Shown one piece after another: positions 35,417-43,282 of a stretch of 64,000 nucleotides of DNA. Source of the DNA: Ornithinicoccus hortensis (lineage in GTDB: Bacteria; Actinomycetota; Actinomycetes; Actinomycetales; Dermatophilaceae); contig NZ_VFOP01000001.1 in assembly GCF_006716185.1 (NCBI RefSeq), positions 496,001 to 560,000 on the forward strand. The letters are read 5' to 3'. How positions within the stretch are numbered: position 1 is the first letter of the stretch; each line of letters starts with the position of its first letter. Below the pieces are notes generated by a model. That model saw only the letters and a list, made by a program, of their open reading frames with translations. It did not search any database and had not been told where the DNA came from. A program made the translations under genes and the position numbers.

Positions 35417-37627
35417 TCAGCCGGTGCCGGCGAGCTGGTCGAGCACCTTCTGGGAGACCGCGGACTTGCCGCCGACCACGACGATCGCACCCGGCTTCAG
35501 GTCGTTGAGCACGGCGCGGGTGGCATCGGGCAGGCTGTCGGTGCGGGTGAGCAGCATCGGGCCCTCGGTGAAGCCGGCCCGGGCCGACCCGGACAGCGCG
35601 TCCGGATAGTCCCGCCCGGTGGAGACGTAGACCACGTCCAGCCCCGTCGGGTAGTAGGCGGCCAGCTCCGCCGCGGTCTCGTAGCGGTCCGACCCATAGA
35701 CCCGCTGCAGGTTCTTGGTGACGGTCAGGTTCTTCAGCTGGTTGGCGACCGGGTCACTGACCGCCTCCGCGCCACCGAGCACGACCACCCGCTGCGGCCT
35801 GATCGCCTGCATGGCGCTGACCGTCTCGCTGGGGACGCTGTCCTGCCGGGTGAGCAGCACGGGGCCGTTGTTGAAGGCCGCGCGGGCCGACCCACCCATC
35901 GCGTCGGGGTAGGTGTCACCGGTCGCGACGTAGACCACCGGCACGTTGCTGCCGAACTTGCGGGCCAGCGCGCCGGCCGTGGCGTAGCGGTTCTCCCCCG
36001 AGATCCGGGTGACGGAGCCGGCCGTGTAGCCCTTGAGCTGGTTGACCACGCTGCCGGAGATGGCCTCGGAGCCGCCGACGACCACGATCGAGCTGGGCTT
36101 GAGTCTGGTCAGCTCGGTCTTGGTCTCCTTCGGCAGGGCGGTCTTCGGGGTCAGCAGCACCGGGTTGTTGGTGGCCCCGGCGCGGGCCGACGCCGCGAGG
36201 GCGTCCGGGAAGTCCTTGCCGGTGGTCACGTAGGCCACCCTGCCCGTCGGGTAGGTCGCGGACAGCTTGGCGGCGGTCGCGTAGCGATTCGCCCCCGCCA
36301 CCCGGCTCACCGGGGTCTTCGGCGGGCTCGCGGGCGGGTCGTCCGGGATCCCGACCTGGAGCATCTTGGCCCAGGTCGCGTTGTCGAGGACGCCGGTCAC
36401 CGGGACCGAGTAGTCACCCTGGTACTCCAGCAGCGCCGCGAGCGTGATCGGCCCGAAGCTCCCGTCGACGTCCCCGCCGGTGAAGCCGAGGTGTTGCTGG
36501 GCGATCTTGACGTAGTTGTTCACCGCGTTGGGCAGCACGACCGGGTAGGGCGAGTACGGCGGGTTGGGCAGGTTGGTCGGGCACGGGGAGGTGCGGCGCG
36601 CGGTGTAGCGCGGGGCATACTGCCCGGCGTAGACCCGGCAGGTGCCGTGGTCGATCGTGGTGACGGGGGTGCCGGTCCACCACGAGGTGCGCTTCATCGC
36701 CCCGTCCCAGGTGAAGCTGATGTGCAGGTGGTCGGTGTGCGGGCTCGGCCCGGTGTAGTCCTTCCAGGAGCCCGGGTCGTACATGTACCAGGACTTGCGG
36801 TTCCAGATGATCGACATGACGCCGAACCGGCGGGCCATCTCCCCGTTGTTGGCGCTGAGCCACTGTGCCACGGAGTCCCCGATGGCCTTGTCCGCCGGGT
36901 CGTAGACGTTCATCGCCCAGTCGAAGGCGCGGCCCTCGTAGTGCTGGCTGTTGTCGCCCGCCAGGCAGGTGCGGCTGGTCGAGTAGTAGGGGCGGTTGTA
37001 GTGGCTGCTCACCAGCGCCGCGAAGGCGAGCATGCCCGGCTTGTTGTTGGGGTCGCAGGCGTAGGTGTACTGCCACGGCGACGCGGCGTCCAGGGTGCCG
37101 GGCAGCGATTTGGTCGGCGGGGCGGGGACCGCGGTGGTGTCGGCGTCGGTGCCGAACTGGGCGAGGTAGCCGGTGTCGGCCGACATCAACTCCTCGGGGG
37201 TGGACGGCGTGATCTCCTCGGCGGGCCGCTCCACCAGCCACTCGGCCGGGATGTCGGCCGGGTCCGGCGGGGAGCCGACCCAGGCCAGCGGTTCGTCCAC
37301 CGGGAGGACCGGCCCGGCGGACGCACCGTCCTCCGGGCCTACGACGAACGGGTCGGCCGGCCGCTGCACGGCCTCGAGGTAGTGCGTGCCCTCGGCGAAG
37401 GTGTCGCCGTAGTCCCCCAGGGACTGGTGGTCGTGGCCGTGGTCGTCACCGGCCAGGTCCGCGGGGTCCAGCGGATCGGCCAGCGCGCCCGGTGCGGCGC
37501 TCACGAGGGAGGCGACCAGGGCGCTGGTCACCGCGGTCACCAGGGTCCGTCGAGACGTCACGGACGGGGAGGGGTGGGGGTGCGCCAGCGACTTCACAGC
37601 AGGGGCCTTTCGGACCGCCGGATCCAT
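35417..37627 (-). CDS. Secreted M15-like peptidase with PG-binding domain and three CWBR2 repeats
   Basis: About 736 residues from ATG 37627; a TTG at 37654 would add nine. Signal peptide: SRRTLVTAVTSALVASLVSAAPGALA. Residues 70-190 are an acidic, Pro-rich linker. Around 200-330 a peptidase M15/LAS-type zinc site is visible: HYEGRAFDWAMN (H...D) and SPHTDHLHISF (second HxH). Next is a peptidoglycan-binding domain (IAQQHLGFTGGDVDGSFGPITLAAL), then three CWBR2 units (SRVAGANRYATAAKLS; TRISGENRYATAGALA; RVYGSDRYETAAELA). It should be a wall-bound hydrolase or carboxypeptidase that trims peptidoglycan stem peptides. It is transcribed alone from an unusually AT-rich promoter region upstream. Confidence 0.88.
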   Translation of the reverse strand: MDPAVRKAPAVKSLAHPHPSPSVTSRRTLVTAVTSALVASLVSAAPGALADPLDPADLAGDDHGHDHQSLGDYGDTFAEGTHYLEAVQRPADPFVVGPEDGASAGPVLPVDEPLAWVGSPPDPADIPAEWLVERPAEEITPSTPEELMSADTGYLAQFGTDADTTAVPAPPTKSLPGTLDAASPWQYTYACDPNNKPGMLAFAALVSSHYNRPYYSTSRTCLAGDNSQHYEGRAFDWAMNVYDPADKAIGDSVAQWLSANNGEMARRFGVMSIIWNRKSWYMYDPGSWKDYTGPSPHTDHLHISFTWDGAMKRTSWWTGTPVTTIDHGTCRVYAGQYAPRYTARRTSPCPTNLPNPPYSPYPVVLPNAVNNYVKIAQQHLGFTGGDVDGSFGPITLAALLEYQGDYSVPVTGVLDNATWAKMLQVGIPDDPPASPPKTPVSRVAGANRYATAAKLSATYPTGRVAYVTTGKDFPDALAASARAGATNNPVLLTPKTALPKETKTELTRLKPSSIVVVGGSEAISGSVVNQLKGYTAGSVTRISGENRYATAGALARKFGSNVPVVYVATGDTYPDAMGGSARAAFNNGPVLLTRQDSVPSETVSAMQAIRPQRVVVLGGAEAVSDPVANQLKNLTVTKNLQRVYGSDRYETAAELAAYYPTGLDVVYVSTGRDYPDALSGSARAGFTEGPMLLTRTDSLPDATRAVLNDLKPGAIVVVGGKSAVSQKVLDQLAGTG

Positions 37628-37706
37628 GGGAAGGGACGTGGCGGCAGTGGTCAATGGTGTTGGTGGGGTTCTTGTGCAGCGGCCCCGACACTACCGACCA
37701 ACACCT

Positions 37707-37756
37707 AGGCTCCGAGCCTGGTAGAAGTAATATCTTCATTATCACAATTATGTCAT
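37707..37756 (-). promoter_or_regulatory. AT-rich promoter with overlapping inverted repeat
   Basis: Read on the minus strand, ATGACA (37756-37751), an 18-nt spacer and TATTAC (37732-37727) form a plausible housekeeping promoter for the secreted peptidase-like gene. The perfect inverted repeat AGGCTC-C-GAGCCT (37707-37719) sits just downstream of the -10, where a repressor could bind. The stretch 37724-37765 is mostly A/T, which is striking in this genome. Confidence 0.5.
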
Positions 37757-37829
37757 TCTCAAAGTCCCACAAGGCTTCTCACCAGGTCTTTCGCCTCCCC
37801 CACCGAGGGACCGGACCGCAGACGACACT

Positions 37830-37858
37830 GACCCGCCGCCGGTGAACGGCGACGGGTC
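37830..37858 (-). terminator. Hairpin terminator after ino1
   Basis: GACCCGCCGCCG (37830-37841) pairs with CGGCGACGGGTC (37847-37858) with one mismatch and a 5-nt GTGAA loop. It starts about 24 nt beyond the ino1 stop. There is no long T-run, as is usual for actinobacterial terminators. Confidence 0.7.
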
Positions 37859-37882
37859 AGCGGGGGTGCGGTGGGGGTCAGG

Positions 37883-38962
37883 TCAGCGCTCGACCTCACC
37901 ACGGATGAACGCCTCGACCTGGGCGCGGCCCTGGTCGTCCGGCAGCTGCTGCGGCGGGGACTTCATCAGGTAGGAGGAGGCCGACAGGATGGGGCCGCCG
38001 ACGCCGCGGTCCTTGGCGATCTTCGCCGCGCGGAGAGCGTCGATGATGATGCCGGCGGAGTTCGGGGAGTCCCAGACCTCCAGCTTGTACTCCAGATTTA
38101 GCGGCACGTCGCCGAAGGCACGGCCCTCGAGGCGGACGTAGGCCCACTTGCGGTCGTCCAGCCACTGCACGTAGTCGGACGGGCCGATGTGCACGTTGCG
38201 GGCGCCGAGGTCGTGGCTGATGTTGGAGGTGACCGCCTGGGTCTTGGACACCTTCTTGGACTCCAGCCGCTCCCGCTCGAGCATGTTCTTGAAGTCCATG
38301 TTGCCGCCGACGTTCAGCTGGTAGGTGCGGTCCAGCACGACGCCTCGGTCCTCGAACAGCTTGGCCATCACGCGGTGCGTGATGGTCGCGCCGACCTGGG
38401 ACTTGATGTCGTCACCGATGATCGGCACACCGGCGTCGGTGAACTTCTGCGCCCACTCCGGGTCGGAGGCGATGAACACCGGGAGGGCGTTGACGAAGGC
38501 GACGTTCGCGTCGATCGCGCACTGGGCGTAGAACTTGTCGGCCGCCTCCGAGCCCACAGGCAGGTAGGAGACGAGGACGTCGACCTCGGCCTCCCGCAGC
38601 GCCCGCACCACGTCGACCGGCTCGGCGTCGGCCTCCTCGATCGTCTCTTTGTAGTAGCGGCCCAGCCCGTCCAGGGTGTGGCCCCGCTGGACGAGGACGC
38701 CGGTGGGCGGCACGTCCGCGATCTTGATGGTGTTGTTCTCGCTGGCGTTGATCGCCTCGGCCAGGTCGAAACCGACCTTCTTGGCATCCACGTCGAAGGC
38801 GGCCACGAACTCGACGTCGCTGACGTGGTAGGGGCCGAACTGGACGTGCATGAGGCCGGGGACCTGCGCGGTCGCGTCGGCCGCACGGTAGTACTCGACA
38901 CCCTGCACCAGCGAGCTGGCGCAGTTGCCGACGCCGACGATTGCGACGCGTACAGAACCCAT
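37883..38962 (-). CDS. ino1: myo-Inositol-1-phosphate synthase
   Basis: 359 residues, the size of the short actinobacterial type. It opens with [21 protein letters not shown], the NAD-binding glycine motif, and contains [48 protein letters not shown] and [14 protein letters not shown], all characteristic. It isomerises glucose 6-phosphate to inositol 1-phosphate for phosphatidylinositol, PI-linked glycolipids and mycothiol. AAGGAG precedes the ATG and overlaps the TAA stop of the PadR-type gene 3 bp upstream, so the two are coupled. The gene order matches the mycobacterial ino1 (Rv0046c), PadR-type (Rv0047c) and ponA1 neighbourhood. Regulation by the PadR-type protein is likely. Confidence 0.96.
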   Translation of the reverse strand: MGSVRVAIVGVGNCASSLVQGVEYYRAADATAQVPGLMHVQFGPYHVSDVEFVAAFDVDAKKVGFDLAEAINASENNTIKIADVPPTGVLVQRGHTLDGLGRYYKETIEEADAEPVDVVRALREAEVDVLVSYLPVGSEAADKFYAQCAIDANVAFVNALPVFIASDPEWAQKFTDAGVPIIGDDIKSQVGATITHRVMAKLFEDRGVVLDRTYQLNVGGNMDFKNMLERERLESKKVSKTQAVTSNISHDLGARNVHIGPSDYVQWLDDRKWAYVRLEGRAFGDVPLNLEYKLEVWDSPNSAGIIIDALRAAKIAKDRGVGGPILSASSYLMKSPPQQLPDDQGRAQVEAFIRGEVER

Positions 38963-38965
38963 GGG

Positions 38966-39568
38966 TTACTCCTTGTGATCGGTGATGTTGTCCAACCGGG
39001 ACGGGGCGGTACGGAAGTGCGCCGAGCGCTCGGACTCGATGAGCCCGGCGAGCCAGCGCACCTCACGCTCGGCCGATTCGAGGCCGTGGCGGTGCAGCTC
39101 GGCGGTGTAGGCATCGCCGCCGGGGCTGCCGGAGTCGCGGATGGTGGCCAACCGCTCCTCCAACCGGCTGCGCCGCCCCTCCAGGATGCGCAGTCGGACG
39201 TCTGAGTTGGTGCGGCCGAAGAAGGCGAAGTGGACGTCGAACGTCCCGTCCTCCCACGCCGCGGGGCCGGCCTGCTCCAGGAGCCGGCCGAAGCGTTCCT
39301 TGCCCTCCGCAGTCAGCTCGTAGGTGATCCGGTTGCGTCGACCGGCCGGGATGGTGCTGCCCGGGCGACGCAGCGAGGTGTCCTCCATGGCGTGGATCCA
39401 GCCGTGGTGCACGAGCTCGCGCAACCGCGGGTAGAGGGTGCCGTAGGAGAGGGTCCGCACCGTCCCCATCACCAGGTGAAGCTGCTTGCGGAGTTCGTAT
39501 CCGTGCATGGGGGAGTCGTGCAGCAGGCCGAGGATGGCCAACTCCAACATCTCCGTGCGCCTACTCAC
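38966..39568 (-). CDS. PadR-family transcriptional regulator
   Basis: 200 residues from GTG 39568 with GAGGAG 5 nt upstream. The N-terminal winged helix is typical of PadR proteins: MLELAILGLLHDSPMHGYELRKQL, then SYGTLYPRLRELVHHGWI and RITYELTAEGKERFGRLL. The C-terminal half (RLRILEGRRSRLEERLATI; AEREVRWLAGLIESE) forms the helical dimerisation part. It is encoded directly before ino1 in one operon and is divergent from the class A PBP gene. A perfect palindrome lies in the shared promoter region (39605-39621), so autorepression and joint control of ino1 and possibly the PBP gene are likely. The ligand is unknown. Confidence 0.92.
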   Translation of the reverse strand: MSRRTEMLELAILGLLHDSPMHGYELRKQLHLVMGTVRTLSYGTLYPRLRELVHHGWIHAMEDTSLRRPGSTIPAGRRNRITYELTAEGKERFGRLLEQAGPAAWEDGTFDVHFAFFGRTNSDVRLRILEGRRSRLEERLATIRDSGSPGGDAYTAELHRHGLESAEREVRWLAGLIESERSAHFRTAPSRLDNITDHKE

Positions 39569-39604
39569 GCACACTCCTCACAGCAGTCCGATACGTCGCC
39601 TCAA

Positions 39605-39621
39605 TATATCGCACCGATATA
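39605..39621. promoter_or_regulatory. PadR-type operator palindrome
   Basis: TATATCG-CAC-CGATATA is a perfect 7-bp inverted repeat with a 3-nt spacer, in the 113-bp gap between the divergent padR-type and PBP genes. It overlaps the TATATT sequence that, on the minus strand, is a good -10 box for the regulator gene. Placement and symmetry fit an autoregulatory operator. Confidence 0.65.
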
Positions 39622-39681
39622 GCGCCGCGAACCAACACGCCGTAACGACGCACCCACAGGCAGAGGCGGCATGATGGTCGC

Positions 39682-41922
39682 GTGACCGGACGATCGGAGA
39701 AGCCGAAGTCGGCCGACGGGCCCCGGGCCGGGAGCCGCAGCGCCCGCAAGAAGGGAAGACGCCGCAGGCCCGGTTGGCAGCGCGTGCTGTTCGGCCTCTT
39801 CTGGGTCGGCTTCACCGTGGTGGTGGTCGGCTTCCTCGCCACCCTGCTGCTGTACTCCCGCACCGACATCCCGGCCCCGAACGAGTTCGCCGAGTCGCAG
39901 AGCTCGATCATCTACTACGCCGACGGCGAGACCGAACTGGCCCGGTTCACCGGCGGGCACAACCGGGAGCTGGTCACCCTGGACCGCATCCCGGAGACCG
40001 CCCAGCACGCCATGATCGCCGCGGAGGACCGCAACTTCTACGAGAACCAGGGGGTCTCGATCACCGGCACGGCCCGGGCGCTGTGGAACAACCTGACCTC
40101 GGACACCACGTCCGGTGGCTCGACGATCACCCAGCAGTACGTCAAGAACTACTTCCTCACCTCCGAGCAGACCTACACCCGCAAGGTGGAGGAGGCGATG
40201 ATCGCGATCAAGATCGACCGCCAGCTGTCCAAGGACGAGATCCTGGAGAACTACCTCAACGTCATCTACTACGGCCGGGGCGCCTACGGCATCCAGACCG
40301 CCTCGCAGGCCTACTTCGGCAAGAACGTCGAGGACCTCACGGTCGCCGAGGGGGCATTCCTGGCCGCCGTCACCAACGCACCCTCGCTGTTCGACCCGGC
40401 CTACGCCGAGGGCAACCAGGAGCGGGCCGAGCAACGCTTCGCCTACGTCATCGACGGCATGGTGCAGGAGGGCTGGTTGTCCGCCCAGGAGGCCGCCGGG
40501 GTGACCTTCCCCGAGCTCAAGGACCCGGAGGAGACCACCGCCAACACCGGCGTGGAGGGCTACATCGCCGACGAGGTGCGCCAGGAGCTGGTGCAGCGGC
40601 TGGACATCGCCGACGACGACATCGACCGGGGCGGTCTGCGGATCGTCACCACGATCGACCAGGGACACCAGGAGGCGGCCGAGGAGGCGGTGGAGTCGCT
40701 GCTCCCGGAGGGCGAGGACCTGCACGTCGGGCTGGTGGCGATGCGCCCGGGGGACGGCGCGATCACCGCGATGTACGGTGGGTCCGACTACGCCGAGCGC
40801 CAGCTCAACGACGCGACCGGGGCGAACCTGCAGGCCGGGTCGCTGTTCAAGGTCTTCACCCTGCTCGGCGCGCTCGACGAGGACGTGAGCACCCGCACCA
40901 CCTTCGACGGCTACACCCCGCAGTACTTCACCATCGAGGGCCAGGCCGAGCCCTACGAGGTCAACAACTTCCGGAACCAACAGTTCGGCCGGATCGACCT
41001 GGTGACCGCGACCGCCTACTCGGTCAACACGGTGTATGTCGCGCTCAACCAACAGATCGGTCCGGCGGCGACCCGCGACGCGGCGATCACCGCGGGCCTG
41101 CCCGAGGACACCCCGGGGCTGGACGCCTCGTTGTCCAACGTGCTGGGGCCGGCGTCGCCGACCGTCGTGCAGATGGCCGAGGCATACTCCACGATCGCCG
41201 CCGAGGGGGAGCACGCCGACGGCTACCTCGTGGAGTCGGTGACCAGCACCAACGGCGACTACGACTACGAGGTCGACGTCGAGACCACCCGGGCCTTCGA
41301 CCCGGACGTCACCGCCGATGCGATCGACGCGATGACCCACGTGGTCACGGAGGGCTCCGGGACCGCCGCGGGAGACCTCGGACGCCCCGCGGCGGGCAAG
41401 TCCGGCACGAGTGAGAACAACCGTTCCGCCTGGTTCAACGGGTTCGTCCCGCAACTAACGGCCACGGTCGGCATGTACAAGGGCGACGGCACCGAGGAGA
41501 TGCACGACATCGCCGGCCTCGACCAGATCACCGGCGGCACCTTCCCCGCGCAGATCTGGGGCGAGTTCATGCGCCTGGCGATGGACGGGGAGCCGGTCGA
41601 GGAGTTCCCGGAGCGCGCCGGCGTGGGGGACGACACGATGTGGACCCGCACGCCGACGCCGACCACCGAGGACGAGGCGACGACGACCACGGAGACCGAG
41701 ACGGAGACCGAGACCGAGACGGAAACCGAGACGGAGACGGAGACCGACACCGAGACGACCACCTCGGACGATCCCACCACCACCTCGCCGACCAGCACGG
41801 ATCCCCCCACCACGACGACACCCCCCGAGCCCACCGACCCGGAGCCGACGGACGAGCCCACCTTCACCGGGCCCCCGGTCTCCGAGCCCCCGGACGGGAC
41901 CGCCGACGCGGGCCAGGACTAA
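39682..41922 (+). CDS. ponA: Class A penicillin-binding protein (bifunctional transglycosylase/transpeptidase)
   Basis: 746 residues from GTG 39682. A basic cytoplasmic N-terminus is followed by one membrane anchor (FGLFWVGFTVVVVGFLATLLL). The GT51 transglycosylase domain shows AAEDRNFYENQGVS, GGSTITQQYVKNYF and KDEILENYLNVIYYGRGAYG. The transpeptidase domain shows SLFK (nucleophile Ser near 386), SVNT (about 447) and KSGT (about 572). It polymerises lipid II and cross-links peptidoglycan outside the membrane. The last 90 residues are a low-complexity tail, first Thr/Glu repeats then Pro/Thr-rich, probably wall-spanning. The gene is divergent from the PadR-type gene and followed by a GT87-like gene, as for mycobacterial ponA1-Rv0051. 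Confidence 0.95.
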   Translation: MTGRSEKPKSADGPRAGSRSARKKGRRRRPGWQRVLFGLFWVGFTVVVVGFLATLLLYSRTDIPAPNEFAESQSSIIYYADGETELARFTGGHNRELVTLDRIPETAQHAMIAAEDRNFYENQGVSITGTARALWNNLTSDTTSGGSTITQQYVKNYFLTSEQTYTRKVEEAMIAIKIDRQLSKDEILENYLNVIYYGRGAYGIQTASQAYFGKNVEDLTVAEGAFLAAVTNAPSLFDPAYAEGNQERAEQRFAYVIDGMVQEGWLSAQEAAGVTFPELKDPEETTANTGVEGYIADEVRQELVQRLDIADDDIDRGGLRIVTTIDQGHQEAAEEAVESLLPEGEDLHVGLVAMRPGDGAITAMYGGSDYAERQLNDATGANLQAGSLFKVFTLLGALDEDVSTRTTFDGYTPQYFTIEGQAEPYEVNNFRNQQFGRIDLVTATAYSVNTVYVALNQQIGPAATRDAAITAGLPEDTPGLDASLSNVLGPASPTVVQMAEAYSTIAAEGEHADGYLVESVTSTNGDYDYEVDVETTRAFDPDVTADAIDAMTHVVTEGSGTAAGDLGRPAAGKSGTSENNRSAWFNGFVPQLTATVGMYKGDGTEEMHDIAGLDQITGGTFPAQIWGEFMRLAMDGEPVEEFPERAGVGDDTMWTRTPTPTTEDEATTTTETETETETETETETETETDTETTTSDDPTTTSPTSTDPPTTTTPPEPTDPEPTDEPTFTGPPVSEPPDGTADAGQD
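41683..41757 (+). repeat. Short tandem GAGAC(C/G)-type repeat encoding a Thr-Glu tract
   Basis: About ten near-identical 6-bp units (ACGGAG/ACCGAG) encode (Thr-Glu)n in the extracellular tail of the PBP. Such tracts can change length by slippage. It is coding and is not a CRISPR-like array. Confidence 0.8.
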
Positions 41923-41925
41923 CCT
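41920..41925 (+). promoter_or_regulatory. -10 box TAACCT overlapping the PBP stop codon
   Basis: TAACCT begins with the PBP stop TAA and ends exactly 7 nt before ATG 41933. The ATG has no Shine-Dalgarno. This fits a leaderless promoter for the next gene, in addition to read-through from ponA. Confidence 0.4.
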
Positions 41926-41932
41926 CCTGCCC

Positions 41933-43282
41933 ATGCCCGCACCCCCGTATGCCGTGCCCTCGCGGCGCGACCGGGTGGTCGCCCTCGCCTCGGGGATCAT
42001 CGGCGGCCCGGCGGGGCGGTATGCCGTGATCGGCGGCCGCGGCCTCGCCGGGGTCGTGGCCGCGGTCATCGCGTGGGCGGCGGCGATGATCGCCCTCGGC
42101 GTCTGGCAGAAGGGTCACTGCCTCACCAAGGGCTGGGTCAACCCGGACCAGTTCTGGCGGGCCTGCTACTCCGACCTCCCGGTGCTGCACGTCACCACGG
42201 GTCTGGCCGGACGGCAGTTCCCGCTCACCGACCCACCGCTGGACCAGCCGCTGGGCTCCGCCCTCGTCATGTGGCTGGTCAGCCTGGTCACCCCGCAGGC
42301 GGGGACCGGGGTCGGTGCCCAGCAGTGGGTGCTGGGGATCTGGGCGGTCCTGGCGGTACTGCTGCTCGCGGCCGGCGGGCTGGCGGTGGTCGCGCTGCGG
42401 CCGCGCCGCCCCTGGCAGGCAGCGCACCTCACGGCGAGCCCGGCCCTGGTGGTCCTGGCCCTGGTCTCGGTGGACCTGGCCGGCGTGGCCCTGGCGCTGG
42501 TGGCGTTGTGGGCCTGGAAGCGTCGCACACCCGGGTGGGCCGGCGCACTGTTCGCCCTCGCGCTGCTGGTCCGCCCGTATGCCGTGGTCTTCCTCGTGGC
42601 GGCCGCCCTGGTCGGCTGGCGGGAGGACCGGCGGCCGGACGTGGCCCGGATGCTGGGCGGCGCCCTGCTGACCGTCTTCGTCCTGGGGGCATCGCTCTAC
42701 GTGCTGTTCGGCGACAGCGTCCTGCTGCCGCTGCGGAGCTGGTGGCTGTCGGCTCCGGGCTACGGCGCACTGGCCCTGGTCCCCCAGCTGCACCAGCACC
42801 CGCTGCTCCCCGGTGTGGCGACCGGAGTCGCGGTGGCCGGCTTCCTGCTGGCCCCGGTGCTGGGTGCCTATCTGGGCCGGCACCGGCGCCGCCCGGGCAT
42901 CGCCCAGCTCGCGGCCCCCATGCTGCTGGTGCTCTTCCTCACCGCCAAGGCGGTGCCGGTGCAGGCCGGGTTGTGGGTGCTCCCGGTGCTGGCGCTATCG
43001 GCCATCCGCTGGCGGGACCACCTGATCTGGGCGGGCGCGGAGATCCTGCACTTCGTCATGGTGTGGCTGCACATCGGCTTCGCGTCCGACCCGGGCAAGG
43101 GGTTGCCCGGGAGCACCTACTCGTTGTTCATCCTGCTGCGGATGGCCGCCCTGGCGTGGGTCTGCTACCAGGTCTGGGAGTCCCGGCCCGCTCGGACCCG
43201 GCACCGTCACCGGGTCCCGGTGGACTCCTCCACGAGCGGCACCAGGGCATCCTCCAGCGCGGGGGTCAGGCTCGAGACGTAG
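41933..43282 (+). CDS. GT87-like polyprenol-linked mannosyltransferase-type membrane protein
   Basis: 449 residues with about ten or more membrane spans. An early extracellular loop carries GHCLTKGWVNPDQFWRACYSDLPVL, with the acidic and Cys residues in the first loop typical of DUF2029/GT87 relatives encoded next to class A PBPs (mycobacterial Rv0051). The C-terminus is cytoplasmic and basic. GT-C enzymes of this kind use lipid-linked sugars at the outer face of the membrane, but the activity of this subgroup is not established. Its last 76 bp overlap the end of the convergent acyltransferase gene. The conserved position after ponA suggests a wall-related function. Confidence 0.78.
   Translation: MPAPPYAVPSRRDRVVALASGIIGGPAGRYAVIGGRGLAGVVAAVIAWAAAMIALGVWQKGHCLTKGWVNPDQFWRACYSDLPVLHVTTGLAGRQFPLTDPPLDQPLGSALVMWLVSLVTPQAGTGVGAQQWVLGIWAVLAVLLLAAGGLAVVALRPRRPWQAAHLTASPALVVLALVSVDLAGVALALVALWAWKRRTPGWAGALFALALLVRPYAVVFLVAAALVGWREDRRPDVARMLGGALLTVFVLGASLYVLFGDSVLLPLRSWWLSAPGYGALALVPQLHQHPLLPGVATGVAVAGFLLAPVLGAYLGRHRRRPGIAQLAAPMLLVLFLTAKAVPVQAGLWVLPVLALSAIRWRDHLIWAGAEILHFVMVWLHIGFASDPGKGLPGSTYSLFILLRMAALAWVCYQVWESRPARTRHRHRVPVDSSTSGTRASSSAGVRLET

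Noticed and set aside
37721-37775. AT-rich stretch as an integration or prophage attachment site
   Set aside because: No tRNA, integrase or direct-repeat pair nearby; promoter-like elements explain it better.
41683-41757. Tandem repeat as a CRISPR or mobile-element signal
   Set aside because: 6-bp in-frame coding repeat of the PBP tail, without spacers or cas genes.
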